Source: Bacteroidales bacterium (GTDB lineage Bacteria; Bacteroidota; Bacteroidia; Bacteroidales; Muribaculaceae). From it: a stretch of DNA of 40,040 nucleotides. Below are positions 9,670-19,348 of this stretch, in pieces. Positions within the stretch are counted from its first letter, which is position 1; each line of letters opens with the position of its first letter. The stretch lies in the NCBI GenBank assembly GCA_014800605.1, contig JAAVFS010000016.1:1-40040 (forward strand). Reading direction: 5' to 3'. A program made the translations under genes and the position numbers. The notes beneath the pieces were generated by a model. The model worked only from the letters and a program-made list of their open reading frames with translations, did not search any database and was not told where the DNA came from.

Positions 9670-10334
9670 TGAAAATCAAAGAGATATACTCATTTCTAAA
9701 GGATATAAGCAAGCATAACGACCGCGAGTGGTTTGCGGCCAATAAGGAGCGCTATCAGGCGGTAAAAGCCGAGGTGGAGGAGCTCACTCGCCAGCTCATA
9801 TCGAGAGTGGCTGTCGAAGATCCGCGCGCGGCGATGCTGAGCGTGGCCGACTGCACATATCGCATCTATCGCGATACTCGTTTTTCGCAGGATAAAACAC
9901 CATACAAGACCCACATCGGCATATTTGTCAATCCGCCGTTTGGCAAGAAGGGCGATACAGCCGGCTACTATCTGCACCTGGAGCCGGGCAGCACCGCTTT
10001 CTATGTCGGCAGCTATTGCCTTCCGCCCGATAAGCTCAGGGTGCTCCGTGGTGAGATCTATGCCAATATCGACGAATACTTGGAGATAGTTGATGACCCG
10101 GCTTTTCGCGCTCTCTATCCGGTGGTCGGCGACGATCCGCTCAAGACAGCGCCCAAAGGCTTCCCGAAGGATTGGCCATATATCGACTATCTCAAGCCGC
10201 GACATTTCGGTGTCAACGCACTGTTGCCTGACGACTTCCTTGACAAGAATGGAGTAGACGGACTGATACCCTACATAGAGCAGGGGGCCCGTTACAACCG
10301 CTTCTGCAACTTTACCCTCGACCCCGAGGACTGA
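9666..10334 (+). CDS. DUF2461 (TIGR02453 family) protein
   Basis: FLKDISKHNDREWFAANKERYQ and CTYRIYRDTRFSQDKTPYKTHIG are characteristic of this family; 4-bp overlap with GH97. Confidence 0.88.
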   Translation: MMKIKEIYSFLKDISKHNDREWFAANKERYQAVKAEVEELTRQLISRVAVEDPRAAMLSVADCTYRIYRDTRFSQDKTPYKTHIGIFVNPPFGKKGDTAGYYLHLEPGSTAFYVGSYCLPPDKLRVLRGEIYANIDEYLEIVDDPAFRALYPVVGDDPLKTAPKGFPKDWPYIDYLKPRHFGVNALLPDDFLDKNGVDGLIPYIEQGARYNRFCNFTLDPED

Positions 10335-10374
10335 TCGCCCCGGGGAGAACCGTGTGAGGCTGATCGCCGCGAGG

Positions 10375-11529
10375 TTATTTCTCTAAGAGAGAGTGGCTGA
10401 GCGCGGTGAGCTGCGCGATGGTCTCTTCTGTCATGCGGCCGCGGAGGGTGATGGTGGGCTCGACGATGGTGATGTCCTTCATCTGCTCAAACATGGCGCG
10501 CATCTTTCGGCCGGCTGCCGGTGCCCACAGCCCATTTTCAACGATGGCTATACGGCGTGAGCGGAATCCCTTGATAGCCAGATGGTGGATGAAGTCGTGA
10601 ACCGGCGGGAAGATCTCTCCGTCGTAGGTCGGCGACATCACTACGAGGTGGCTCATGCGGAATGCGTCCTCGACGGCTTCCGACAGGTCGTGGCGCGAAA
10701 GGTCGATGACTTTGACTTTCGGAGCGCCGGCCGCGACGAGCAGCTCACGGAGCTTTTGTGCGGCTTCGCCGGTCATGCCATGGATTGAGCCGTAGGCTAT
10801 CAGCACGCCGTCGGTCTCCACGTCGTAGGCTGCCCATGAGCGGTAGAGAGAGAGGTATTCGGTAAGATCCCCTTCGAGTACGGGGCCGTGGAGCGGGGCT
10901 ATGGTGTCGATTTCTTTGCCGGTGAGCTTGCGAAGGACGGTCTGTACAGGCTGTCCGTATTTGCCTACGATGTTGAAGTAGTAGCGGCGTGCTTCGTGAG
11001 CCCAGGGGAGAGTGGGGTCGGGAGCTCCGAAGCGGCCGAAGCCGTCGGCAGAGAATAGGGTGTTGGCAGTGGCATCATAGACCATCATGACCTCGGGCCA
11101 GTGGACCATCGGCGCGGTGACGAATGTCAGTTCGTGGTGGCCGAGCGACATCGTGTCGCCGTCGGCTTTCGTGTCGATGCGGTCAGCGTAGGCAGAGCAG
11201 TCAGTCAGCAGCGGGAGCATCTTCAGGGCTGCGGCTGTGCATATCAGGCGGCATTCCGGGTAGCGCTCCATGACCCAGCGTATCTGCGACGAATGGTCGG
11301 GCTCGAGATGCTGCACGATCAGATAGTCAGGCTGACGGTCGCCGAGTATTTCGAGCAGATTTGTGCGCCAGTCGTCGTCCTTGCGCTGGTCGACAGTGTC
11401 GATGAGCGCTATCTTATCGTCGAGGATGATGTAGGAGTTGTATGTAATACCTTCCGGTACAGGATATTGGCTTTCAAATAGGTCGATATCGTGATCGTAT
11501 ACGCTTAATTCTTTGATGTCTGCGTGCAT
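10375..11529 (-). CDS. FprA family A-type flavoprotein (flavodiiron protein)
   Basis: Metallo-beta-lactamase diiron motif VQHLEPDHSSQI, HGPVLEGD, followed by a flavodoxin-like domain (VLIAYGSIHGMTGEAAQKL, VVMSPTYDGEIFP). Confidence 0.92.
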   Translation of the reverse strand: MHADIKELSVYDHDIDLFESQYPVPEGITYNSYIILDDKIALIDTVDQRKDDDWRTNLLEILGDRQPDYLIVQHLEPDHSSQIRWVMERYPECRLICTAAALKMLPLLTDCSAYADRIDTKADGDTMSLGHHELTFVTAPMVHWPEVMMVYDATANTLFSADGFGRFGAPDPTLPWAHEARRYYFNIVGKYGQPVQTVLRKLTGKEIDTIAPLHGPVLEGDLTEYLSLYRSWAAYDVETDGVLIAYGSIHGMTGEAAQKLRELLVAAGAPKVKVIDLSRHDLSEAVEDAFRMSHLVVMSPTYDGEIFPPVHDFIHHLAIKGFRSRRIAIVENGLWAPAAGRKMRAMFEQMKDITIVEPTITLRGRMTEETIAQLTALSHSLLEK

Positions 11530-11618
11530 TGTTTCGTGTTCTTACGGTTTATGCTGACAAAGATAGTCAATTTTTCCAAAAGCCGGTCTCGCAACCTGAA
11601 TAAATCGGGGTCGGCGTC

Positions 11619-12683
11619 TTAGCGATTGCTGATGTAGCGTTCGTAGTAGGAGAAGATGACGGCGGTGGCCGGGAGCGCTATCAGCATTCCGAGGATGCCG
11701 AGCAGGCTGCCCCACACTGACAGCGCGAGCAGGATGATGGCGGGGTTGAGCCCCATCGCTTTGCCGAGTACGCGAGGTGTCAGGATGTAGTCGCAGATAG
11801 TCTGGCTGAATACATAGACCAGCAGGCACTTGGCCAGCTCCGACCAGAATGAGACTTCGCCGCCGAGCGAGGTGATGAAGCAGATGATCGCAACCGGGAT
11901 GATGGTCACATACTGGAAGTAGGGGATCATGTAGAGGGTGCCGACGGTGATGCCCATTATGATCGCCATCGGGAGCCCTACGATGCTGAAGCCGATGGAG
12001 TAGAGCACCATAGCGCAGAGTGCCATGAGTCCCTGTCCGCGGAAATAGTGGTTCATGGCGTCCTTGACATCGTTGATGACAGTCATGACCTGCTTACGAT
12101 ATTTGCGCGGAGCTATCTTCTTGAATCCTGTCGAGATCTCGTCGTAGTAGAGCATGATAAAGATTATGTAGATAAACATCAGCAGCCACTCCAGCATGTG
12201 GAAGAGCGCCATGACGACAGCCGAGACTATCGTCTGTCCGCGTGAGATCAGGCTGTCGAGCTTGCCGCTTTCGATCAGGGTGTCAATCTGCTGGCGGTCG
12301 AGCTTGTCGATGATGTCGGTGACGAATTTCGGTATGAGGGGTGTGTTGTGGGAGTGTGCGTTGTATTCATCGACGAGGTGGCAGAGCGATTGTGTCTCTT
12401 TTATTATCAGCGGGACGATAAAGTAGGCGAGCAAAGCCACTGCGGTCAGTACCTCGAAAAGTGTTGCCCATACAGCCATATAGTGTTGAGAGAGATGGAG
12501 GTATCGACGGTTGAGTCCGACGATCGGGCGGAGCATGTAGGAGATCACGCAGGCGGCGAGAAACGGCAGGATGGCACCTGATAGCTGTCCGAGCAGCATG
12601 ATGAGGCCGACGGTGATGGTGACGCCGATGATCAGCTGCATGATGCGGTCGGTAGTCCAGTAGGTGGCTTTGTTTTCGGGCAT
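11619..12683 (-). CDS. AI-2E family transporter (PerM-like)
   Basis: Multi-TM protein with the C-terminal AI-2E region (SQTICDYILTPRVLGKAMGLNPAIILLALSVWGSLLGILGMLIALPATAV). Confidence 0.9.
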   Translation of the reverse strand: MPENKATYWTTDRIMQLIIGVTITVGLIMLLGQLSGAILPFLAACVISYMLRPIVGLNRRYLHLSQHYMAVWATLFEVLTAVALLAYFIVPLIIKETQSLCHLVDEYNAHSHNTPLIPKFVTDIIDKLDRQQIDTLIESGKLDSLISRGQTIVSAVVMALFHMLEWLLMFIYIIFIMLYYDEISTGFKKIAPRKYRKQVMTVINDVKDAMNHYFRGQGLMALCAMVLYSIGFSIVGLPMAIIMGITVGTLYMIPYFQYVTIIPVAIICFITSLGGEVSFWSELAKCLLVYVFSQTICDYILTPRVLGKAMGLNPAIILLALSVWGSLLGILGMLIALPATAVIFSYYERYISNR

Positions 12684-12698
12684 GTCTTTAGGAGGGTT

Positions 12699-13658
12699 TT
12701 AGTAGGTGAGGCCTACGTTGTCGATCCAGAGCGTCAGTCCGGGGGTACCGATATAGGCTTTGCCCGATGCGGCTGAGGCCATGACGAGCATGTGGGTCGG
12801 GGTTGCGTCGGGCGAGTCCCAGCCTACCTCCTTGACGGGCACCATCTTGCCGCGGCTGTTGCGGGCGTAGTAGCTGTCGGCTTCGGGTATCAGACCCATG
12901 TAAGGCTGATATCCGGGGGCGTTGGTGATGTCGCCATACTGTACGGCGATTTCGTGGCCGTTGACCCATCCTTTGGTCGATTTGCCGAATCGCTCGCGCC
13001 CTGTACCTACGCGCTTTGCGTAGATATTGCCGTCGGCATCCTCCCAGCGGCGCTGCAGGATAATGAATACCTCGGCATTGTCGCGGCCGGGGAGTGTCTT
13101 TTTGCGGCCGAATCCGCTGGAGTAGATGCGCGAGTCTTCTTTGGGCATCTCGAGGCGATAGTCGAAGCGGAGCGTCTTGGGTCGCTTGGTGAAGGGGATG
13201 CCCATGACCATGTGGCTGTAGGGGTCGCTGGTCGACGAGACAGGTTCGATCATCTCGCCCAGGAAGATTGAGCCGCCGACGAGCACGTCGATATTGATGA
13301 TGCCGACCGCCTTGCAGCGCTCGATGATGGTCTCAAGCTTGGCAGCGCGGTTGCGTCCGGAGCGTGTGTCGGGCCATACGGCGTTGGAGGTCTTGACAAT
13401 CCCTTTGACCTTGGCGAGGACATTAGATGTGGCCCACGGAGAGCCGCCGGTCGGTTCGTAGGGGATGTCCCCTTTGACTGTCTTCTCGGGAGCAATTTCG
13501 TAGATATTACGTGTGTTGCCGCCCAGGAGGAAGCTCTCCTTGATCTCGCGGGTCTGCCATCGGTCCATGTCGCCAAACGGGAGAAGCTCAAATTTCTGAG
13601 CTCGGGCGGCGGGAAGCATTGCGACTGCGGCAACAGTTGCCAATAATATTTTTTTCAT
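12699..13658 (-). CDS. Exported PCMD-like (putative carbohydrate metabolism domain) protein
   Basis: Signal peptide (MKKILLATVAAVAMLPAARAQ); C-terminal pattern THMLVMASAASGKAYIGTPGLTLWIDNVGLTY resembles the end of PCMD domains. Confidence 0.6.
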   Translation of the reverse strand: MKKILLATVAAVAMLPAARAQKFELLPFGDMDRWQTREIKESFLLGGNTRNIYEIAPEKTVKGDIPYEPTGGSPWATSNVLAKVKGIVKTSNAVWPDTRSGRNRAAKLETIIERCKAVGIINIDVLVGGSIFLGEMIEPVSSTSDPYSHMVMGIPFTKRPKTLRFDYRLEMPKEDSRIYSSGFGRKKTLPGRDNAEVFIILQRRWEDADGNIYAKRVGTGRERFGKSTKGWVNGHEIAVQYGDITNAPGYQPYMGLIPEADSYYARNSRGKMVPVKEVGWDSPDATPTHMLVMASAASGKAYIGTPGLTLWIDNVGLTY

Positions 13659-13692
13659 TTTAATTTTTAAAGTAATAGCAGAAACGTGCCTG

Positions 13693-13724
13693 CAAATTTA
13701 GCTTATTGGCCTCAAATATGCAAA
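13693..13724 (-). promoter_or_regulatory. Bacteroidetes-type promoter for the PCMD-like gene/operon
   Basis: On the minus strand TTTG (13724-13721) - 20 nt - TAAATTTG (13700-13693). Confidence 0.72.
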
Positions 13725-13823
13725 TATACAGACTATATTGGTTAGCCCGTCGGGTGAACACTCGCGCCAGCGAAAGTGTTAGAATGTAAATATGAATTCA
13801 TCACCTGATAATTGAAGAACGAT

Positions 13824-14573
13824 ATGTCTTCCACTGCTGCTACACCTGCTTTCAAGCCCGCTCACCGCGGCGACGCCATTCTGAAAGCGTTTAATTTCGT
13901 TGTGCTGATCCTCTCCGGCCTGTTGATCGTGTGGATCACGCTCGATACATTTAATAATGTCAACTTCCTGGAGAGCCACCACTACATGACCTTCCAGTTT
14001 TGGGTTTGTATCGTCTTTATAGCCGATTTTTTCGTGGGCCTCTTCTATGCCGACCGCAAGTGGCGCTACTTCCGTCGCCGGCTGATCTTCCTGCTGTTGT
14101 CAATACCGTATCTCAACATTATTCACCACACCGGCATGCAGCTCGACCACGGGGAGGTCTACTTCCTGCGCTTTATCCCGCTGGCCCGAGCTGCCTTGGC
14201 TATGTCGATCGTGATCGGATATATGTCGGCCAATGCTGTGACGAGCCTCTGTATATCCTATCTGACTATTATCGTCTTCGTGACCTATTTCTGCTCGCTT
14301 ATCTTCTATCAGCGCGAAGCGGGTTTGAATCCCGATGTCCACACCTACTGGACGGCTCTCTGGTGGTCGGCGATGAATATGACGACCGTCGGGTCATCAA
14401 TCGAGCCGGTGACGGTAGCCGGAAAGATAGTCGAGGTGATCCTTCCTATCTGCGGCATGATTATCTTCCCGCTCTTTACCGTCTATCTGACCAACTATGT
14501 GACCGGCATCTATGGTCAGAATCGTCAGAATTCGTCCGACCCTGACGCCGACAAAAAAACAGCAGCCAAGTAA
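13824..14573 (+). CDS. Voltage-gated-like ion channel / potassium channel family protein with atypical pore
   Basis: Four N-terminal TM segments plus pore region (TALWWSAMNMTTVGSSIEPVTVAGKIVEVILPICGMIIFPLFTVYLTNYV). The ATG at 13824 is preferred over the upstream TTG at 13812. Confidence 0.8.
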   Translation: MSSTAATPAFKPAHRGDAILKAFNFVVLILSGLLIVWITLDTFNNVNFLESHHYMTFQFWVCIVFIADFFVGLFYADRKWRYFRRRLIFLLLSIPYLNIIHHTGMQLDHGEVYFLRFIPLARAALAMSIVIGYMSANAVTSLCISYLTIIVFVTYFCSLIFYQREAGLNPDVHTYWTALWWSAMNMTTVGSSIEPVTVAGKIVEVILPICGMIIFPLFTVYLTNYVTGIYGQNRQNSSDPDADKKTAAK

Positions 14574-14618
14574 GCGTGTTTACTCAGCTGCCGTCCTGTA
14601 GAATATTCTGTTTTAGCC

Positions 14619-16583
14619 TTAGCTCGTGCGTGTGCGTGTGAAGGTGACTACATTGTCGGAGCCATTGGCTACGAAGTTGTTATTTTCTTCCTGAATCCAT
14701 ACGCGAACCGTGATTGTGGAGCCCACGGCCACACCCATGTCCTGGAGTGAGCGCACGGTCAGCATACGGCAGCGTATGCGGTGGGCGGTGATGTTGCCAT
14801 TCTCGTCATAGACGATTGTTCCCTGGTCATCCGTGTCATGAGCATTGTTGATCGGAGTGTTGTAGTTGGCAAGGGTCACGGTCTTCACGTATTTGATGCG
14901 CGTGTCGCCCTGAACACTCGGGAAGAATGACGGGCCTTCAGTCACCGACATGTTGCCGTAGAAGTCGTTTTCGATGTTCTGACGGTCAGATTCGAGGATG
15001 AATTTCAGTGGGAAAATGGATTCCGGCAGGTCGTTGGGGATGTCAAAGAAGATAGTCAGTGGAGCCTGAGCGTCCTGGCTTACTGTGCCGTAATTGGTAG
15101 CACCGGTAGTCCAGTTGGCGAGTCGAGCGCCATATTCGCGCAGGTTGCGGTAGGTCCACTTCTGGTGGAGGCTCATATTGATTGTACGACCAAGGCCGTC
15201 CTTGTTGACGATCGTGAATTGCTGAGTCTTGGTCTCGGAGGTAGCTTTGTAGCAGGTGATTGTGATGGTACGCCAGCCGTCGGGATCGTCGGTGGTGCCT
15301 TTTGAGACGTGTTTGATGACGTCACCCGGCTCGAGTCCTACGAATGTGACGTTCGAGTCGTCGTTGTAGTATTTTCGGTCTGTGACGTCACGGTATTTGT
15401 ACTTAAACTCGATGACTTCTTCATTGGCTGCATCGGTGAGCACCATATTGGTAGCCGATACATATACGATCTGTTTGCCGTCGGACATATTGAGCATATG
15501 GCTTGTATCGACCGAGAAGGATACGTTGTTGGAGACGATGCCGTTGGATGCTTCGTGGGCTGATTCATAGCCGTCGCGTTCGACCTTGGTCAGTGTGACG
15601 TTGTAGTGGAAGTTGCGCAGGATGTTGTAGTTGCGGAATACGCCGTCGGCATCGTTTTTGCCAAGGTCGAGCTTGTAGTAGTTCATCTTGCCGTTGCGCA
15701 GACCGCAGACTATGAGGAATGTGCGGCGGTCAAGCGAGTAGGGGCGCTCGTAGAGGTATTCGGGATCGGTCGAGAGGACGGGATCCCATCCGGATGGCTG
15801 ATTGTCGAAGTCGGTGCCGGAGGGGAGGATACCTGAATAGGAAGCCTTGATCTCATCGTAGCTTGGGGTAGCTCCGGCGGCATTGATGAATTCGGGGAAT
15901 TTAAGGGTCTTGGGGTTCCACGGTGCGATGGTGCCTGCTGTGGGGAGGTTCATCACCACAAATCCCTGATAGTCGAAGCCGGGGTCGGTGCAGTTTACGG
16001 TGATTTTGGCGAAGTTTCTGACGAGCTGCACCTTGGTCAGCTTGTCGATTAGCTCCTGATTGGGGAGCCAGGAGCCATCGTCGGCCTCAGAGCTGTAGCC
16101 GTTGGGGAAGGATATGCGCCGCCAGTAGGCATCGGTGCCGTTGGAGACGGTCAGGTGGGGGATGACTTCGGCTTCAAGACCATACTCGACGGTGAGCTCT
16201 TCGTCGTCAGGTATGGCTATGAGGTGCATGATCTTGGCGTCGTCGGTAGCCATCAGCTTTACGCGGAAGGTGACAAGGCCGTCGCTTGCCACCTCCTGCT
16301 CAGCCTGATAGACGCGGGTCAGTGTGTTGGTGACTGTAGAGCCGTGATCGTCAAACTCGATCAGGTAAAGGTGTAGAGCGCCATAGTCGGGCTGGTCGGC
16401 CATCGCGCGGCCTCTCATCTCGGCTATCTCGGGGACATCGAGTGATACTTCGAGTGTGATCTCGTCGCCGTCGACCCGTATGTCGCCGTAGTCGTGGGCG
16501 CCGGTAGGCATCGAGTCGGAGCAGGCTGACATGAAGGCAGCTCCGATGAGTATTATTATATATTGGAGATATCGGGTATTCAT
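14619..16583 (-). CDS. Fimbrial accessory/tip-like lipoprotein (Mfa-type locus)
   Basis: Lipobox IIILIGAAFMSACSDS from the internal start MNTRYLQ; EMRGRAMADQPDYGALHLYLIEF resembles fimbrillin N-terminal domains; same strand as the mfa genes. Confidence 0.65.
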   Translation of the reverse strand: MNTRYLQYIIILIGAAFMSACSDSMPTGAHDYGDIRVDGDEITLEVSLDVPEIAEMRGRAMADQPDYGALHLYLIEFDDHGSTVTNTLTRVYQAEQEVASDGLVTFRVKLMATDDAKIMHLIAIPDDEELTVEYGLEAEVIPHLTVSNGTDAYWRRISFPNGYSSEADDGSWLPNQELIDKLTKVQLVRNFAKITVNCTDPGFDYQGFVVMNLPTAGTIAPWNPKTLKFPEFINAAGATPSYDEIKASYSGILPSGTDFDNQPSGWDPVLSTDPEYLYERPYSLDRRTFLIVCGLRNGKMNYYKLDLGKNDADGVFRNYNILRNFHYNVTLTKVERDGYESAHEASNGIVSNNVSFSVDTSHMLNMSDGKQIVYVSATNMVLTDAANEEVIEFKYKYRDVTDRKYYNDDSNVTFVGLEPGDVIKHVSKGTTDDPDGWRTITITCYKATSETKTQQFTIVNKDGLGRTINMSLHQKWTYRNLREYGARLANWTTGATNYGTVSQDAQAPLTIFFDIPNDLPESIFPLKFILESDRQNIENDFYGNMSVTEGPSFFPSVQGDTRIKYVKTVTLANYNTPINNAHDTDDQGTIVYDENGNITAHRIRCRMLTVRSLQDMGVAVGSTITVRVWIQEENNNFVANGSDNVVTFTRTRTS

Positions 16584-16605
16584 ACTTGCAAGTAACATTG
16601 TCGGG

Positions 16606-19143
16606 TTAAATTCCATCTCTCTTGGCATCGCCCCATCTGAATGGATATTCGGGATAGGTCTGACCGGCGGGTGGCGCTTTGTCGATCATTTGGCTACCCC
16701 AATACCATTCATCGTAGACGAAGCGTGCGCGCTGATAGTTGGAGACCGTAGTATTGCGGTTTGTTTGCAGCGATGGAGTCTGGTTGGGATCGCTCTTTCC
16801 GGGTACGACGGCTTCACCTTGGGCGCACCAGTAATACCATGTAGTAGTACCCGAGCGACCAAAGAGGCGCGGAATCTTGTATTGGGCAGACAGGTTGATG
16901 ATGAACTCTACCTCTCCATAGGTCGGAAGGCGCCAGCGTCCGGCCGGATAGCCCATCTCCTGGAAGGCGGCGGCACGCAGGCGAGCTCTGATGAAGTTCA
17001 GACCCGGTCCTGTGCCTGCATAGCTGGAGCAGATACGGAATTTCGGCGCGATCATATACTGTGTGGCTTCTCCGGGCTGAGTAGGATAGTAGTAGCTGAG
17101 AGATCGTGTGCCACCCTCTATAGAGGGCGCATCGACGAATCCGAAACCGCTTGCAACCGTATAAGCATGGTCAAGATACTCGACATTAATATTAGCCGGA
17201 TCCATGCTTGCCGCCTCCAGATTGTTGTTGATCAGCTGTCGGCGCGGGTCGCCGATCTGATACTTCGTGTCGGTCGGGAGAGTTGATATTGTGATGACAT
17301 ACAGATTCGGGTTCCAGTTCAAGTTCCCGTCACTGTTCAGACCGATAGAGGTGGTCCAATATGTAGCAGATGTGTATCCTACCTCGAGGGATTGGCAATT
17401 ATTGTTTACCCAGCAGCTTGCCATAGCGCCGGTGCCTTGAATATGTCCATTTGCGAGTGACTCATAATTATTTGGCGTAGCGTCAATATAGATTGCCGGA
17501 TACTGGGTGACGTAGACGGTCTCCTTCCAGAGGGGCTGTCCCTTCATGTCGGAGTGTTGCACGGTGATCTCGTAGTCTACCTGCGAGAATTCGTCGTCGT
17601 CCAGCTGTACATAGCGTGTGGCCTGAGCGAGTCTCTGCTGGATGACTGCATTGTTCTGAGTCTTTGCACGGGTGGAGGTGGGGCCGTCGCCGTTGGTCAG
17701 AGATATCTCGTTGTTGCCGTTATAGGGCTGATACATCTTCAGGGGGTGCCAAATTCGGAGGAATGAGCTGCCGTTACCCTCCAGCTCGTTGATAAATCGT
17801 GCATTGAACACATTGGTATTTGCATTGCTGAATAGGTCGATGGTCACCGGAAACTTGGATCCTTCATCAGAGTAGTTGAATCGGTAGAAGGTCATCTTTG
17901 CGTCAATGACCTCGGTATTGTGTGAGGTATAGAAGGGAATCTCGAGAGTCGTCTGGTTGTTGAATGTATAGTTTTCCTGTTCGACTACAAGGAAGCGGTA
18001 GTCGGGGATCTCGACATCAAAGCTCTCTGTGCTCCAGTCGGCAGCCGTATAGCTCAGGTCGGGAAGCTCGACCGGCTCGTCGGGCACGAAGCTGCCGAGC
18101 ATTCCGAGATGGATCTTGATGCGATAGGATGTGTTTCTGACGAGCTCGGATGACGAAACGGGGACAACCGGCACCTGATAATAACATGTACGCCAGCTCT
18201 GTCCGCCATCCGAGCTCCAAGGGAGGCTCAGGGTGATGAATGTGCGATGCTCCTCATCGGGCAGGAGTGTCCATGCGTTGGGGTAGGTATAGAATGGGGT
18301 AGCCTGTGTGAGCGGATAGCGCTCGTCGTGGAGGCTGTCGGTGAAGTTGTAGCGCAGGCTGGAGGGGGTGTCGAAGTAGTTGGCCTCGTCGATGGTGCCG
18401 GCTTCGGTGCGGGGAGTGAGGGTGGAGGTATGGACACCGCTGTAGAGGTTGACACGCATAGCGCTCAGGTTGGGCTTCCAGACGAGGGAATCGCCGCCAT
18501 TGGGGTTGGGCTCTTTAAGCTCGGTCTCGCAGTTGACTGACACGGTGATCTTGCACGCAGAGCGGTGGGCGTTGATGGTGCCGGTGGCATAGGTGTGGTT
18601 GGGGTCGACTGTGAGCTGTGCGTCGCCATCCATGGTGAATGATTCCTGCACCTTGTGGGTGGCGAAGTCGGAGGTGACTACGAGCTGCTTCAGATCGGCT
18701 ACGGTCTTGGCATCCCCGGGGTCGACATTGACAGCGACGTAGGCCAGGCAGGGGTTGTTGGCTCCTCCGCTCTCGAAGAGCTGCAGGCGGAGAGCCGGCG
18801 AGAGAGGTACGCGGAGCTTGGCCGACCCGGTGGCCTCGAGATTAGTGAAATTCTCCATATAAACCGGTGGCACGGTCTCGGGTCGATCGCCTCCCTTGGG
18901 CCAGAGGCAGAGCACGACGTTGTTGATGACATTCTCATTGAGGTCGTCGAGTCCAGGCTCGTCGTTGAGGCCGCGGGATGATGGCTTGGCAGCGACGACA
19001 TCGATTGTGATGTAGCCGCGTTCGTTCTCATGTGGGTCGCCGGGCCTCAGAGATTCAGGCTCGTCGGAACAACCGGTGGCGAAAATGCCGACCAGGAGGC
19101 CCAGTAGGGTGTATTTCAGTTTACCTGCAAAAGTGCGTGGCAT
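16606..19143 (-). CDS. Large fimbrial tip-like lipoprotein with C-terminal FISUMP/C-lectin-like region
   Basis: Lipobox LLVGIFATGCSDEP; fimbrillin-like N-terminus (SSRGLNDEPGLDDLNENVINNVVLCLWPKG); C-terminus GRWRLPTYGEVEFIINLSAQY...ARFVYDEWYWG. Confidence 0.7.
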   Translation of the reverse strand: MPRTFAGKLKYTLLGLLVGIFATGCSDEPESLRPGDPHENERGYITIDVVAAKPSSRGLNDEPGLDDLNENVINNVVLCLWPKGGDRPETVPPVYMENFTNLEATGSAKLRVPLSPALRLQLFESGGANNPCLAYVAVNVDPGDAKTVADLKQLVVTSDFATHKVQESFTMDGDAQLTVDPNHTYATGTINAHRSACKITVSVNCETELKEPNPNGGDSLVWKPNLSAMRVNLYSGVHTSTLTPRTEAGTIDEANYFDTPSSLRYNFTDSLHDERYPLTQATPFYTYPNAWTLLPDEEHRTFITLSLPWSSDGGQSWRTCYYQVPVVPVSSSELVRNTSYRIKIHLGMLGSFVPDEPVELPDLSYTAADWSTESFDVEIPDYRFLVVEQENYTFNNQTTLEIPFYTSHNTEVIDAKMTFYRFNYSDEGSKFPVTIDLFSNANTNVFNARFINELEGNGSSFLRIWHPLKMYQPYNGNNEISLTNGDGPTSTRAKTQNNAVIQQRLAQATRYVQLDDDEFSQVDYEITVQHSDMKGQPLWKETVYVTQYPAIYIDATPNNYESLANGHIQGTGAMASCWVNNNCQSLEVGYTSATYWTTSIGLNSDGNLNWNPNLYVITISTLPTDTKYQIGDPRRQLINNNLEAASMDPANINVEYLDHAYTVASGFGFVDAPSIEGGTRSLSYYYPTQPGEATQYMIAPKFRICSSYAGTGPGLNFIRARLRAAAFQEMGYPAGRWRLPTYGEVEFIINLSAQYKIPRLFGRSGTTTWYYWCAQGEAVVPGKSDPNQTPSLQTNRNTTVSNYQRARFVYDEWYWGSQMIDKAPPAGQTYPEYPFRWGDAKRDGI

Positions 19144-19149
19144 ATAGAA

Positions 19150-19348
19150 TAAGTAACTGTTGATAATTAAACGATATTAAGTGCAAAGTAGCTGTCAATT
19201 TTAATCTTTCATACTATCTATGGCTGTAAATTGGTCTATATCAAAATAGTAATCGGTCATGAAGCTCGCTTCACTCCCTCTTCATCTTTTGATATATCCT
19301 CAATTTCCATCTCATATATAGTATAAATTATTTTTCAACAGTTACTTA
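19150..19348. repeat. 199-bp intergenic element bounded by perfect 14-bp inverted repeats
   Basis: TAAGTAACTGTTGA (19150-19163) and its exact reverse complement TCAACAGTTACTTA (19335-19348). An 8-bp direct repeat TAGAATAA occurs at 19145-19152 and 19347-19354. Confidence 0.85.
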
